Source: Salvelinus alpinus
Lineage: Eukaryota > Chordata > Actinopteri > Salmoniformes > Salmonidae
NCBI RefSeq assembly: GCF_045679555.1
Contig: NC_092122.1
Location: 15,896,565 to 15,960,564, forward strand
DNA length: 64,000 bases
Direction: 5' to 3'
In this document: piece after piece, positions 37,122 to 49,918 of the stretch
Numbering within the stretch: position 1 is the first letter of the stretch
How the letters are laid out: each line of letters begins with the position of its first letter
Made by a program: the position numbers and the translations under genes
The notes under the pieces: model-generated
The model's database searches: none
The model's input: only the letters and a program-made list of their open reading frames with translations
What the model was told of the DNA's origin: nothing

Positions 37122-37532
37122 TTGTATTTAATATAACACTTTTCATAAAGAATCTCAAATTCAGGAGGCTGGCAGTTGATGGGAGATGGTCTTCCACAGC
37201 TAGATCATGATGCAGTTCAGTAAAGGAGTAGCTTGAGTGGAGGTGGCGTCGATGGTACAGTCAGGGAGGGAGAAACAACAGTCGGGAGCTCTTTATCAGG
37301 CACCTCTGTCTCTGAAGTTCACAGCTACTCCTCCTCTGTAGGTACGCTGGAACATCCACCACCGAATGTGTAGCACCCACCTGGGTGATGCTTCGGCAGC
37401 TATAAGTGCCTGAGAGACCGAGGTGAGCCTCTGTAATCCCCTTACACCATAGTCCACATCCTTCCAGAAACCGAGGCAGGTGGAATAAAAATCTGGTGCT
37501 GTGTTGATCAGGTGTTGATGCATCATTCAAAT

Positions 37533-37773
37533 TAGATTCGCTATCTAGCTATTGCTAGCCAAGCCAAGTAAACAGACTTCCAAGCTAGCTAGCTAATCCT
37601 AGCCAAGCAAAGTAAACAAACTTGCTAAGTAAACATACTTCCCAGCTAGCGAGCTAACGCTAGCGAAGCCAAGTGACCAGATTTCCCAAATAGCTAGTTA
37701 ACGCTAGCAAAGCCAAGTAAACAGACTTCCCAGCTAGCTAGCTAATGCTAGCCAAGCAAAGTAAACAAACTTG
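37533..37773. repeat. Degenerate tandem repeat, GCTAGC-rich
   Basis: About five copies of a 45-50-bp unit carrying 'gctagccaagc', 'aagtaaacagacttcc' and 'cagctagctagctaa'. Many GCTAGC/AGCT palindromes are present. Confidence 0.85.
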
Positions 37774-38026
37774 CCATCATCAGTCCTGCAACTCCATGGA
37801 CCACCATCAGATATTTTTGCTGAACAGGTTATCAAAAACACACAAAAAAAAATCTGGATGCAACAAAGAACACTTAATAATACAAATATATATACAATAT
37901 TGACAGAGCTCTCTGCCTAGGCTTCCTCCTGGTGCCATGGTAACAAAAACATCCCAACATGGTATGCTGTTTGTACTCTACAGAAGAGTCTGCCTTGAGC
38001 TTAGGAGCAGATGAAAGGATGAAAGC

Positions 38027-38033
38027 GGGGGGG

Positions 38034-38107
<74 letters not shown>

Positions 38108-38160
38108 AAAAGATAGAGAGAAGGAGAGAGAGTGAGAGAAGGAGAGAGAGAGAGACAGAC
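38027..38160. repeat. (GA)n microsatellite
   Basis: A G-run, then a pure GA tract to 38103 and an imperfect continuation to about 38160. A second AGAGAGAACAG repeat lies at 38451-38512. Confidence 0.95.
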
Positions 38161-38635
38161 AGACAGAGAGACAGTTAGAGAGAGGTCTGAAGTGAACCCG
38201 CCTGAAAAGGTGAGTTGGGACACGACAGGCTCTCTTGGGGGGCATTCTGGGACAGGTGGAGGGGTTGTTCAATGAGGTCCAGTAGTCAGGGTGGGGGGAA
38301 ACGGAAGGACCTCAGAGTAGCGTACGTGTTGTTTTCCAGAAGTGGACACCAAACACATCAAAGCCTGCACCAGAGGTGGCTAATGGTAGGATGAGTACAG
38401 ACCTCCTGCTAGATGCACAACACAGGAAACATGCACTGCCAGCAGAAACACAGAGAGAGAGAACAGAGAGAGAGAACAGAGAGAGAGAACAGAGAGAGAA
38501 CAGAGAGAGAGGACACGTAACTGCATAAAGAAGGGGAAAGGATGGGAAGAGTCTGAACAAAGTGGGGTTAGGATCGACCAAGAGGGAATATGTCAAGATG
38601 CATCCAAGTCAACAGTATTGGTTGAAGAGGATAGA

Positions 38636-40153
38636 CAGTGCATTCGGAAAGTATTCAGTCCCCAACCCTTTTTCCACATTTTGATACATTACAGCCTTAT
38701 TCTAAAATGGATAAAATATTTTTTCCCCTCATCAATCTACACACAATACCCCATAATGTACAAGAAAAAACAGATAAAATACCATATTTACATAAGTATT
38801 CAGACCCTTTGCTATGAGACTCAAAATTGAGCTCAGGTGCATCATTATTCCATTGATCATCCTTGAGATGTTTTTACAACTTGATTGGAGTCCACCTGTG
38901 GTACATTCAATTGATTGTACATGATTTGGAAAGGCACACACCTGTCTATATAAGGTCCCACAGTTGACAGTGCATGTCACAGCAAAAACCAAGCCATGTG
39001 GTCAAAGAATTGTCCGTAGAGCCCCTAGACAGGATTGTGTTGAGGCACAGATCTGGGGAAGGGTACCAAAATCGTTCTGCAGCATTGAAGGTCCCCAAGA
39101 ACACAGAGGCCTCCATCATTCTTAAATGGAAGAAGTTTGGAACCACCAAGACTCTTCCTAGAGCTGGCCGCCCAGCCAAACTGAGCAATCAGGGAAGAAG
39201 GGCTTTGGTCAGGGAGGTGACCAAGAACCCGAGGGTCACTCTGACAGAGCTCCAGAGTTCCTCTGTGGAGATGGGAGAACCTTCCAGAAGGACAACCATC
39301 TCTGTAGCACTCCACTAAGCAGGCCTTTATGGTAGACTGGCCAGACGGAAGCAACTCCTCAGTAAAAGGCACATGACAGCCCACTTGGAGTTTGCTAAAA
39401 GACACGTAAAGGACTCTCAGACCATGAGAAACAAGATTCTCTGGTCTGATGAAACCAAGATTGAACTCTTTGGCCTGAATGCCAAGCGTCCCGTCTGGAG
39501 GACACCTGGCACCGTCCCTACGGTGAAGCATGGTGGTGGCAGCATCATGCTGTGGGGACATTTTTCAGTGGCAGGGACTGGGAAACTAGTCAGGATCGAG
39601 GGAAAATGAACAGAGCAAAGTACAGAGAGATCCTTGAAGAAAACCTGCTCCAGAGCGCTCAGGACCTCAGACTGGGCCGAAGGTTCACCTTCCAACAGGA
39701 CAACGACCCTAAGCACACAACCAAGACAATGCAGGAGTGGCTTCGGGACAAGTCTCTGAATGTCCTTGAGTGGCCCAGCCAGAGCCCGGACTTGAACCCG
39801 ATCCAACATCTCTGGAGAGACCTGAAAATAGCTGTGCAGCAACTTTCCCCATCCAACCTGACAGAGCTTGAGAGGATCTTCAGAGAAGGATGGTAGAAAC
39901 TCCCCAACTACGGGTTTGCCAAGCTTGTAGCGTCATACCCAAGAAGACTCGAGGCTGTAATCCCTGCCAAAGTTGCTTCAACAAAGTACTGTGTAAAGGG
40001 TCTGAATACTTATGTAAATGTGATATTTCTGTTAAAAACCTGTTTTGCTATGTCATTATGGGATATTGTTTGTAGATAGATGAGGGAAAAAAACAATAGA
40101 ATTAACAAAATGTGGAAAAAGTCTAGGGGTCTAAATACTTTTCTAATGCACTG
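38636..40153 (+). mobile_element. Tc1-like transposon D, degraded
   Basis: A 1,518-bp element with ends CAGTGCATTCGGAAAGTATT and, inverted, TACTTTTCTAATGCACTG. The right TA is kept (40154-40155); the left reads GA. It is the same family as element A at 7540-9077, in the opposite orientation. The transposase is in three frames. Confidence 0.93.
38996..39990 (+). pseudogene. Tc1 transposase relic (element D)
   Basis: Pieces in order: the HTH region VVKELSVEPLDRI... with RHRSGEGYQN (to 39318), WSDETKIELFGLNAKRPVW (39373-39609), and FQQDNDPKHTTKTMQEWL with SPDLNPIQHLW (39552-39896). The first two catalytic aspartates are kept. The third position is Gln (CAA), as in element A. There is a frameshift near the start, a stop after the HTH region, a frameshift near 39600 and a stop at 39896. 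Confidence 0.92.
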
Positions 40154-40248
40154 TAGGTGTTGTATCATAGTAGCCAGCACGCTTATGTTGGTTTACAGAG
40201 GTCCATAAACCAACAGGAGAAGAAGAGGATATTGTAACTGTTGGCTGC

Positions 40249-40592
40249 TGTCACGCCCTGACCTTAGAGATTCTTGTTATTCTCTATGTTTGGTTAGGTC
40301 AGGGTGTGATTTGGGTGGGCATTCTATGTTCTCTATTTCTTTGTGTTTGGCCGAGTGGGGTTCCCAATCAGAGGCAGCTGTCTTTCATTGTCTCTGATTG
40401 GGGATCATACTTAGGCAGCCCTTTTTCCCTTGTGCAGTGTGGGATCTTGTCTTTGTTTGAGTGCATGTAGTTTGCACGACAAAGCTTTTCGTTCGTTGTA
40501 TTGTTTATTGTTTTTCTTGGTGGAACATTTAAATATTATAATGTACGCCTACCACGCTGCACCTTGGTCTCCTTCCGACGACAAATGTTACA
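40249..40592 (+). mobile_element. Solo LTR, 344 bp
   Basis: Starts TGTCACGCCCTGACC and ends AAATGTTACA. It is flanked by a 5-bp target duplication GCTGC (40244-40248, 40593-40597). It contains the same CAATCAGAGGCAGCTG...CTCTGATTGG inverted block as the LTRs at 50594 and 54045. No internal region remains, as expected after LTR-LTR recombination. Confidence 0.85.
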
Positions 40593-40644
40593 GCTGCAGT
40601 ATATACAGTATGTTGTGTTCACCCCTAATGCATTATACCGTATA

Positions 40645-41767
40645 TACTGTAAACGTACTACCAACACAACATACAACAATTTCAAAGATTTTACTGAGTT
40701 ACAGTTTATGTAAGGAAATCAGTCAATTTAAATAAATTCATTTGGCATTAATCTATGGATTTCACATTACTTGTGTATCGGATGTGAAATGGCTAGCTAG
40801 TTAGCAGTGGTGCGCGCTAATAGCGTTTCAATCGGTTATGTCACTCGCTTTGAGGCCTTGAAGTAGTGGTTCCCCTTGCTCTGCAAGGGCCGCGGCTTTT
40901 GTGGAGCGATGGGTAACGACGCTTCGTGGATGACTGTTGTTGATGTGTGCAGAGGGTCCCTGGTTCGCGCCCGTGTTGGGGTGAGGGGACGGTCTAAAGT
41001 TATACTGTTACATTGATGCTGTTGACCCGGATCACTGGTTGCTGCGGAAAAGGAGGAGGTCGAAAGTTAAGCTGTTACACTTGGAATACTGATATGCATC
41101 TGTTGGTCACAGACACCTTTAAAAAACAAATGGGCCTCACAATGGGTCTCAGGATCTCATCAATGTATTTTTGTGCATTTAAATTGCCATTGATAAAATG
41201 CAATTGTGTTTGTTGTCCACAGCTTACGCCTGCCCATACCATAACCCCACCACCACCACCATGGGGCACTCTGTTCACAACGTTGACATCAGCAAACCGC
41301 TCGCCCACACAAAGCCATACACATGGACTGCGGTTGTAAGGTCGGTTGGATGTTGGAGGCGGCTTATGGTAGAGAAATTAACATTAAATTCTCTGGCAAC
41401 AGCTCTGGTAGACATGCCTGCAGTCAGCATTCCAATTGTATGCTCCCTCAAAACTTGAGACATCTGTGGCATTGTGTTGTGTGACCAAACGGCACATTTT
41501 TGATTGGCCTTTTATTGTCCCCAGCAAAAGGTGCACCTGTGTAATAATGATCCTGCTGTTTAATCAGCTTCTTGATATGCCACACCTGTCAGGTGGATGG
41601 ATTGTCTTGGCAAAGGAGCAATGCTCACCAACAGGGATGTAAACAAATGTGTGTACAACATTTGAGAGAAATAATCTTTTTGTGCGTATGGAACATTTCT
41701 GAGATGTTTAATTTCAGCTCATGAAACATGGGAACTTTACATGTTGTGTTTATATTTTTGTTCAGTG
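40645..41767 (-). mobile_element. Tc1-like transposon B family, split by an insert
   Basis: Minus-strand copy of the 12314-13436 family. The right end ATTTTTGTTCAGTG is followed by TA (41768-41769); the left end near 40645 is diverged. The HTH remnant ([15 protein letters not shown]) lies near 41380 and [13 protein letters not shown] near 41250. The catalytic core is mostly deleted. A 305-bp repeat interrupts it at 40774-41078. Confidence 0.85.
40774..41078. mobile_element. Insert of about 305 bp, salmonid interspersed repeat
   Basis: Bounded by ACTTG at 40769-40773 and 41079-41083. Removing insert plus one ACTTG restores continuity with the intact relative at 12314-13436. The termini read TGTATCGGATG and CTGTTAC(A). 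The body includes 'ggttccccttgctctgcaag' and a B-box-like GGTTCGCGCCC. The TG...CA ends and 4-5-bp duplication look LTR-like; the B-box would suit a SINE. I cannot settle the class. Confidence 0.75.
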
Positions 41768-42100
41768 TATTATATGATGTATTATGATGATGTATTGATG
41801 TATTATATGATGACTGTGGTTATGTCACTCACCGTTGATAATCTCCAATAACGGCGTTAGGGTAATAAGCTCCCACAAAGCAGAACCATTATGTGATAAT
41901 TCCACTAACCTCCCTTGAGACAGTGATGCAGCTGATAATAATATAAAATGTTATGTTTGGCACTGAGAGGATGAACATTTCTCTCCCATTCTCTACTCTC
42001 ATTGATTGCCTTGTTGCTATGCAGTGTAATCATTTCCCTAACTACAGAGTTGTATGTAAAAAAAAAACAAAGGGTGATCTTAGCTACTTTTATGACCTTA

Positions 42101-42350
42101 CCCTCTGGGCAAAAACTGATTGAATCAACGTTGTTTCCAAGTAATTTCAACCCCCCCAAAAATCTGTGAGGATGTTGAATCAACGTAGAAAACTAATTGT
42201 ATTTGCAAAAAGTCATCAACATAAGGGCATTTCGTCTTTTCTAAATCCAATGACATTGCGATTTTTTTGCTGTTGATTTCACGTTAGTTGACAACTCAAC
42301 CAAATGTAAATCAAAACTAGACGTTGAACTGACGTCTGTGCCCAGTGGGT
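42101..42350. mobile_element. MITE with CCCACTGGGC-type termini
   Basis: The left end CCCTCTGGGCAAAAACTG mirrors the right end GTCTGTGCCCAGTGGG. Internal 'gaatcaacgttg' and 'gacgttgaactgacgt' motifs are inverted. I recall this as a frequent salmonid element. No coding capacity. Confidence 0.7.
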
Positions 42351-42953
42351 ACCTGTACTGCATGTAAATGGGACTGTGACATCAAGCTGATGTAAAGAAT
42401 GAACATTCATATTCAATAACCATGTCAATCTTGTCAATGAAAGTGATGAAAGCTAAATTATTGGCTGGATGTACTGTAAGGTTAGTGTAACGGACATACA
42501 GTATGATAGAATAAACGAAAGCAAAGTCATTAGATAACCCAATGCACATTTCTTTCCATCTTTAGCAGAAAGAGAAGCATATTCGTAAGAAAAGCTAATT
42601 CCACAGCATTAGCTAAACAATGGCAGTTCAGGGCTTTGGTTTCCTATATCCAATTCTAAATAGACGCACAGCATTTGAGTGGGTGGGACTCAGCTTGAAG
42701 CCTGTCTTTTTTTTCACTCCTTTGCAACCTGCTCAACGTTTGCCAAATCAAATCTTCTCCTTGTTAAAATCTCACACTTCCTCTTCTGAAATCCCCTCAA
42801 AGCTGTCTACCGCAGAGCATAATGCCTCGTTAGATCAGAGGCAGAGCTGCCGTCTATATTCCAGACCGAGACATTTCCAAATGCAACAATGGCTTTTACA
42901 TATAACAATCAGCCCATCCATAAAAATATTGTTGCACTACAAAGCCCCTCACA

Positions 42954-44331
42954 AAAAGACACCTGCACATCCCCCTGCACACATACAGACATACAAAAAG
43001 ACACCTGCACATTCCCCTACACACATATAGACACAAAAAGACACCTGCACATCCCCCTACACACATATAGACACAAAAAGACACCTGCACATTCCCCTAC
43101 ATACATACATACATACATACAAATAGACACCTGCACATTCCCCTACACACATATAGACACAAAAAGACACCTGCACATTCCCCTACACACATATAGACAT
43201 ACAAATAGACACCTGCACATCCCCCTACACACATATAGACATACAAAAAGACACCTGCACATTCCCCTACACACATACAGACATACAAAAAGACACCTGC
43301 ACATTCCCCTACACACATATAGACACAAAAAGACACCTGCACATCCCCCTACACACATATATACATACAAAAAGACACCTGCACATTCCCCTACATACAT
43401 ACATACATACAAATAGACACCTGCACATTCCCCTACACACATATAGACACAAAAAGACACCTGCACATTCCCCTACATACATACATACATACAAATAGAC
43501 ACCTGCACATTCCCCTACACACATATAGACATACAAAAAGACACCTGCACATTCCCCTACACACATATAGACATACAAATAGACACCTGCACATCCCCCT
43601 ACACACATATAGACATACAAATAGACACCTGCACATTCCCCTACACACATATAGACATACAAAAAGACACCTGCACATTCCCCTACACACATATAGACAT
43701 ACAAATAGACACCTGCACATCCCCCTACACACATATAGACATACAAATAGACACCTGCACATCCCCCTACACACATATAGACATACAAAAAGACACCTGC
43801 ACATTCCCCTACATACATACATACATACATACAAAAAGACACCTGCACATTCCCCTACACATATATAGACATACAAAAAGACACCTGCACATTCCCCTAC
43901 ACATATATAGACATACAAAAAGACACCTGCACATTCCCCTACACACATATAGACACAAAAAGACACCTGCACATTCCCCTACACACATATAGACATACAA
44001 AAAGACACCTGCACATTCCCCTACACACATAGACACAAAAAGACACCTGCACATTCCCCTACATACATATAGACATACAAAAAGACACCTGCACATTCCC
44101 CTACATACATATAGACATACAAAAAGACACCTGCACATTCCCCTACATACATATAGACATACAAAAAGACACCTGCACATTCCCCTACATACATATAGAC
44201 ATACAAAAAGACACCTGTACATTCCCCTACACACATATAGACACAAAAAGACACCTGCACATTCCCCTACACACATATAGACATACAAAAAGACACCTGC
44301 ACATTCCCCTACATACATATAGACATACAAA
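42954..44331. repeat. Minisatellite of about 42 bp, 33 copies
   Basis: I count 33 occurrences of GACACCTG. Units share 'agacacctgcacattcccct' followed by ACAYACATATAGACATACAAA. Units vary in length through internal ACAT and ACACAAA steps. Because most units are near a multiple of three, long open frames appear on both strands (for example Met-Gln-Val-Ser-Phe-Cys... on the minus strand). They are repeat artefacts. Confidence 0.97.
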
Positions 44332-45063
44332 AATAATTGTATAGCCTGTAGTCCGTACACACTTATATGAATTCATTCAAGCACACGCACACACTGATGA
44401 GGACAGAAAGAACATTAGTGAGGTGGCAGACACAATCGATGTGTATGTATCCACAGGCCCTCCCTCCCTCTGTGTTGTTTACTGTGTGGGGATGTGATCC
44501 CCCCTCCTCCGGTCCCCCTGCTGTGTCTCATTCATTCCCCTCATTAGATATCTCATTATATATCCCCTCTAAAAGCCTCTCTCATTACACTCTTTCCTCT
44601 GCAGCAGCAGATCCACTCTGGTGACTCTCTTCTCTAACACAGCTTTCAGGACAAGGGGGACCAGCCAGCAAATAGCCAACAATGTGCTTTGCCTCACAGA
44701 TACTGTAAATCCCTGCTAAACTTCTTAACCCATCTAAAGGTTCTCGTTGAGCCTTGTTGGAGACAGAGACATTGTATGAATTCCTAAACGCTGTACCCAC
44801 CTTAGAGGACTAAGAACTTGTTTTATCATCACTATCATGTACATAAATATCTATCCAAACTATCTAAAAATGCCTTATCAGGCACCGCTTTGCCTGCTGG
44901 GCTCTTCTGCAGAGGGGGCAGGGAGTGAGGGATGAAGGGAGGGATTGAGGGAAGGAAGGAGGGACAGAGAAAAGTGTGTCCTCTACGGTGTTCTCTCTCC
45001 TCTCTGCAGAGGTCAAAATGTTTACCAACAAGGCTGCTCAAAGGTACAATCTCCTGTCTGAGC
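44332..45063. other. Intergenic DNA, nothing recognised
   Basis: No gene seen between the two minisatellites. GGGA-rich patches near 44931-44970. Confidence 0.45.
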
Positions 45064-45600
45064 CTCTGGATTGAGCTCTCTCCCCTCTGTTTCCATCTCT
45101 CCCTCCTCTCTCCACCTCCACCTCCACCTCTCTCTCCCCTCTGTTTCCATCTCTCCCTCCTCTCTCCACCTCCACCTCTCTCTCTTCCCCTGTTTCCTTC
45201 TCTCCATCTCTCCCTCCTCTCTCCACCTCCACCTCTCTCTCTCCCCTCTGTTTCCATCTCTCCATCTCTCCCTCCTTCTCTCTCCACCTCCACCTCTCTC
45301 TCTCCCCCTCAGTTTCCTTCTCTCCATCTCTCCCTCCTCTCTCCACCTCCACCTCTCTCTCTCCCCTCTGTTTCCATCTCTCCATCTCTCTCTCCTTCTC
45401 TCTCCACCTCCACCTCTCTCTCTCCCCCTCAGTTTCCTTCTCTCCATCTCTCCCTCCCCACCTCTCTCACTCCCCCTCAGTTTCCTTCTCGCCATCTCTC
45501 CCTCCTCTCTCCACCTCTCTCCACCTCTCTCTCTCCCCTCTGTTTCCTTCTCTACATCTCTCCCTCCTCTCTCCTCCATCTCAGTTTCCCTCTCTGTTTC
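45064..45600. repeat. Polypyrimidine minisatellite
   Basis: Pyrimidine-dominated plus strand built of 55-60-bp modules containing 'ctgtttccatctctccctcc' and 'ctctccacctccacctctct'. The mirror-like CT/GA composition could adopt triplex (H-DNA) structure. Open frames on both strands (Ser/Pro/Leu or Arg/Glu) are composition artefacts. Confidence 0.95.
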
Positions 45601-45776
45601 TCACGGATTCTCTCTCTGCCTCTCTCCGAGTTGCCTGTTGTGAGAGTGTGTGATTTTCCCTCCTCAATACCAAGGTCAGTTTTAGGTATAATCAGACATA
45701 GACAATGCCTGAACTGTTATGGGTGACCTGTCTGAAAGGTCTGGCAGGTCTTGCTTTGAACACAGCGATGTAGTAC

Positions 45777-45886
45777 ACTAAGAAAAAAAGGCGCTGTCTA
45801 GATCCTAAAAGTCTTCTTTGGCTGCCCCCATAGGAGAACGCTTTTTGGTTCCAGGTAGAACCCTTTTGGTTCCAAGTAAGAGTTCT
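45777..45886. repeat. GGTTCCAGGTAGAACC-type repeat fragment
   Basis: Contains 'ataggagaacgctttttggt' followed by 'tccaggtagaacccttttgg'. From memory this is a common salmonid repeat with internal duplication of the GGTTCCAGGTAGAACC block. Confidence 0.5.
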
Positions 45887-45898
45887 GTAAGATTATCC

Positions 45899-46628
45899 TA
45901 CATGTCCAGAGGAAAACTACAAATAATGCATGCAGGGCAGAATTAGGCCAATATCCACTAATAATAAAAACTCAAAAAAGATCAATTAAGTTTTGGAAAC
46001 TAAAATACAATGACCCCCTCTCATATCATTACCAAGCCCTGCAATGCCAATAGCTGAGCAAAGAAAAGAGTCCCCTCATCCAGCTGGTCCTGGGGCTGAG
46101 TTCACAAACTTGTTCTACTAACACACTGAAGCCTCAGGACCAGAAGATCCAATCAATCAGAATAAATCAAATTACAACACAGTCAGAACAAAACTACATT
46201 GCTTATTGGGAAACACAAGCACAAAGCAAAATGCAGTGCTATCTGGCCCTAAATCGACAGTACACCGTAGCTAACTATTTGACCATGGTTACTGATCAAA
46301 ACCTTAGAAAATCCTTGACAAAGTACAGGCTCAGTGAGCACAGCCTTGCCATTGAGAAGGGTAGACACAGGAAAACCTGGCTCCATGTAGAGGAAAGGCC
46401 GTGCAACCACTGCACAACAGCAGAACCTGAGACGGAGCTGCATTTCCTGACAAGATGTGAAAAATATAAAACAATTAGAGAGTGTCATTTCCCCAAATTT
46501 GAAACCCTTATTCAAGGTTTCAAAGACCTCTCTGATGAGAGTAGGCTACCCGTCCTGTTGGGGGAGGACGCAGAGAGCTGTGAGAGACAGAGAGAGAGAG
46601 AGACAACTACTGTGATTATTATTATTTG
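45899..46628 (+). pseudogene. LINE ORF2 C-terminal fragment
   Basis: One frame reads NNACRAELGQYPLIIKTQKR, a stop at 46048-46050, then KSPLIQLVLGL and MQCYLALNRQYTVANYLTMV. It continues with LTKYRLSEHSLAIEKGRH and a Cys/His motif (CNHC...HFLTRCEKY) before a run ending at 46628. The order matches the C-terminal region after the reverse-transcriptase domain in fish non-LTR retrotransposons. The RT domain itself is absent, so this is a 5'-truncated copy. Confidence 0.7.
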
Positions 46629-46908
46629 ACCATGCTGGTCATTTATGAACATTTGAACATCTTGGCCATGTTCTGTTATAATCTCCACCCGCCACAGCCA
46701 GAAGAGGACTGGCCACCCCTCATAGCCTGGTTCCTCTCTAGGTTTCTTCCTAGGTTTTGGCCTTTCTAGGGAGTTTTTCCTAGCCACCGTGCTTCTACAC
46801 CTGCATTGCTTGCTGTTAGGGGTTTTAGGCTGGGTTTCTGTACAGCACTTTGAGATATCAGCTGATGTACGAAGGGCTATATAAATTTGATTTGATTTAG
46901 TCCAAAGG
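46629..46908 (+). mobile_element. LINE 3' tail
   Basis: Follows the coding fragment directly. It contains 'cagaagaggactggccaccc', 'tctaggtttcttcctaggtt' and the terminal 'gtacgaagggctatataaat' with a TTTGATTTGATT end, characteristic of very abundant fish repeats in my memory. Confidence 0.7.
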
Positions 46909-47430
46909 TTGATGAGTTTAGGCCCTGAATGTTCCACATGCTAACTGATAGTGATTTCATGTTGCAAAGAGAAAGAATAGCAGTAACTACTAACTAATAC
47001 GTTGTTCAGAGCTCGCTCTCTCTCTCTCTCACAGGGTGTTTGGCTTTCATCCTTTCAACTGGAGAGGTATGACTGGGCAATGTGTGTCCTGAAAAATATG
47101 TTTTGTGTATTCTGTCTTGCCCCCAGTAGGGTTACACAAGCCCCTTCCAGCCCTAACTGTGCACATGCACACACACACAACCACCCCGTAGCATGCTAAC
47201 AGATGTAATCTGGCCACCGATGGGGCTAATGGATTTGTCCTGTTATTGGCCAGGGCTCAGTAACCAGCCCCTGGGGACATATGTGATCCAGGGGAGAATT
47301 GATTACCCCTCGCAGTAAAGGGGGTTCTGGGTGGCGCTGTGCTGTAGTTTAGTAACAATGCAAACCTGAACAATTTTTTCCATTGAAGGCTTCTCTCTTC
47401 ATCTATGAGTGATGACGATTTGATCATCCT
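46909..47430. other. Intergenic DNA, nothing recognised
   Basis: No feature identified apart from a short CT run near 47015-47030. Confidence 0.4.
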
Positions 47431-47670
47431 GGGGGGGGGCTCCTGAGTGGCGCTGCGGTCTAAGGCACTGCATCTCAGTGCAACAGGCGTCACTGCAGTC
47501 CCTGGTTCATATCCAGGCTGCATCACATCCGGCTGTGTTTGGGAGTCCTATAGGGCGGCACACAATTGGCCCAGCGCTGTCCGGGTTTGGCCAGAGTAGG
47601 CCGTCATTGTAAATAAGATTTTTTTCTTAACTGACTTGCCTAGGTAAATAAAGGTTAAATGAAATAAAAT
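47431..47670 (+). mobile_element. tRNA-derived SINE (SlmI-like)
   Basis: A tRNA-Leu-like head with an A-box region TGAGTGGCGCTGCGGTCTAA and a B-box GGTTCATATCC (consensus GGTTCGAATCC). The body 'cctatagggcggcacacaat' and the 3' tail 'taggtaaataaaggttaaat' follow. The whole order is that of a salmonid Pol III SINE. The SlmI label is from memory. Confidence 0.8.
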
Positions 47671-48600
47671 CAATCCTAGATACAGTAACCTAGATACCAT
47701 TTATCATCCTGGAGTAGGGTTGGGACTTGAGTTTCTTTGTGGTTTCTTCCATTTTCCTTCCAACACAATAAGGTAATTATGTCTTTGTACACTCAAGTGC
47801 CTCCCATGTGGCACTGCCTTCTCTCGTGCAAAAGATGTCTGGCCCTAATCAAGACGAGTTAGCCACATAGAGAAATGGGATGGGCCATGTGAGCTCTGCC
47901 TTTTTGCGCTCTTCTCCCTCTCTGTTTGACAACTGAATTGCTAATGCAGAGATCCTGAGCAATTAAAGAACGCCACTGTTGACAGAAAGGGCCTGGAGAT
48001 CAAAGAGGGACTAGACAGGGGACGAGATGGAGAGTCTTAGCGACAGACAGACAGACGCTGTTCTAAGAGGGATTCTCTTAGAGCGCACAACAATGCTGAC
48101 AAGAAAATAAAAATGAGAGTACTGAGAAGATAACGAACAGGGTAAGAGTGACACGGATAAAAAAAATACTGGATATAAAACCTCCCGCTAAATGTTGCAT
48201 TGTCAGCAGGATCTGGGGACCTCAGAAGATTAGCAAATCACAGGGGCTAGAGCTGTGTGACATTTCCTGCCCCTTATAATGAATCTCCCTTTGTTAGCCG
48301 TGCTGAGAGCTGGGTTGAACAAGGTTGAGCAGGGTCGGGATGAAGGCTGGATGGGATTTTTTCCCTGGTTGTTACCCAGGGAGCAGTATGGCTCAGGCTT
48401 GGTCCCCTGAGGGCCCTGCGGACCCCTGGACTGGACTGGATAATGAGCTGTTCAGACATCCAGGTCAGTAGACTCACCTCCAAGGTCAGCCCTGGCCCAG
48501 ACCACTCAGCCCAGACAGCTAGGGAGAACCCTGAGGTGGGTGGTAGTAGAGGTCACACACACAGACAGAAATAGTCCATGCTTTAACTCTCACATTAGCA
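47671..48600. other. Intergenic DNA, nothing recognised
   Basis: No gene or repeat family recognised. Confidence 0.45.
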
Positions 48601-49896
<1,296 letters not shown>

Positions 49897-49918
49897 AGCC
49901 TTTGAAAATGTAATGGGC

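Noticed and set aside
44835-45726. Ser/Pro/Leu and Arg/Glu frames up to 264 codons
   Set aside because: Translation of the polypyrimidine minisatellite on either strand; no domain or start context.
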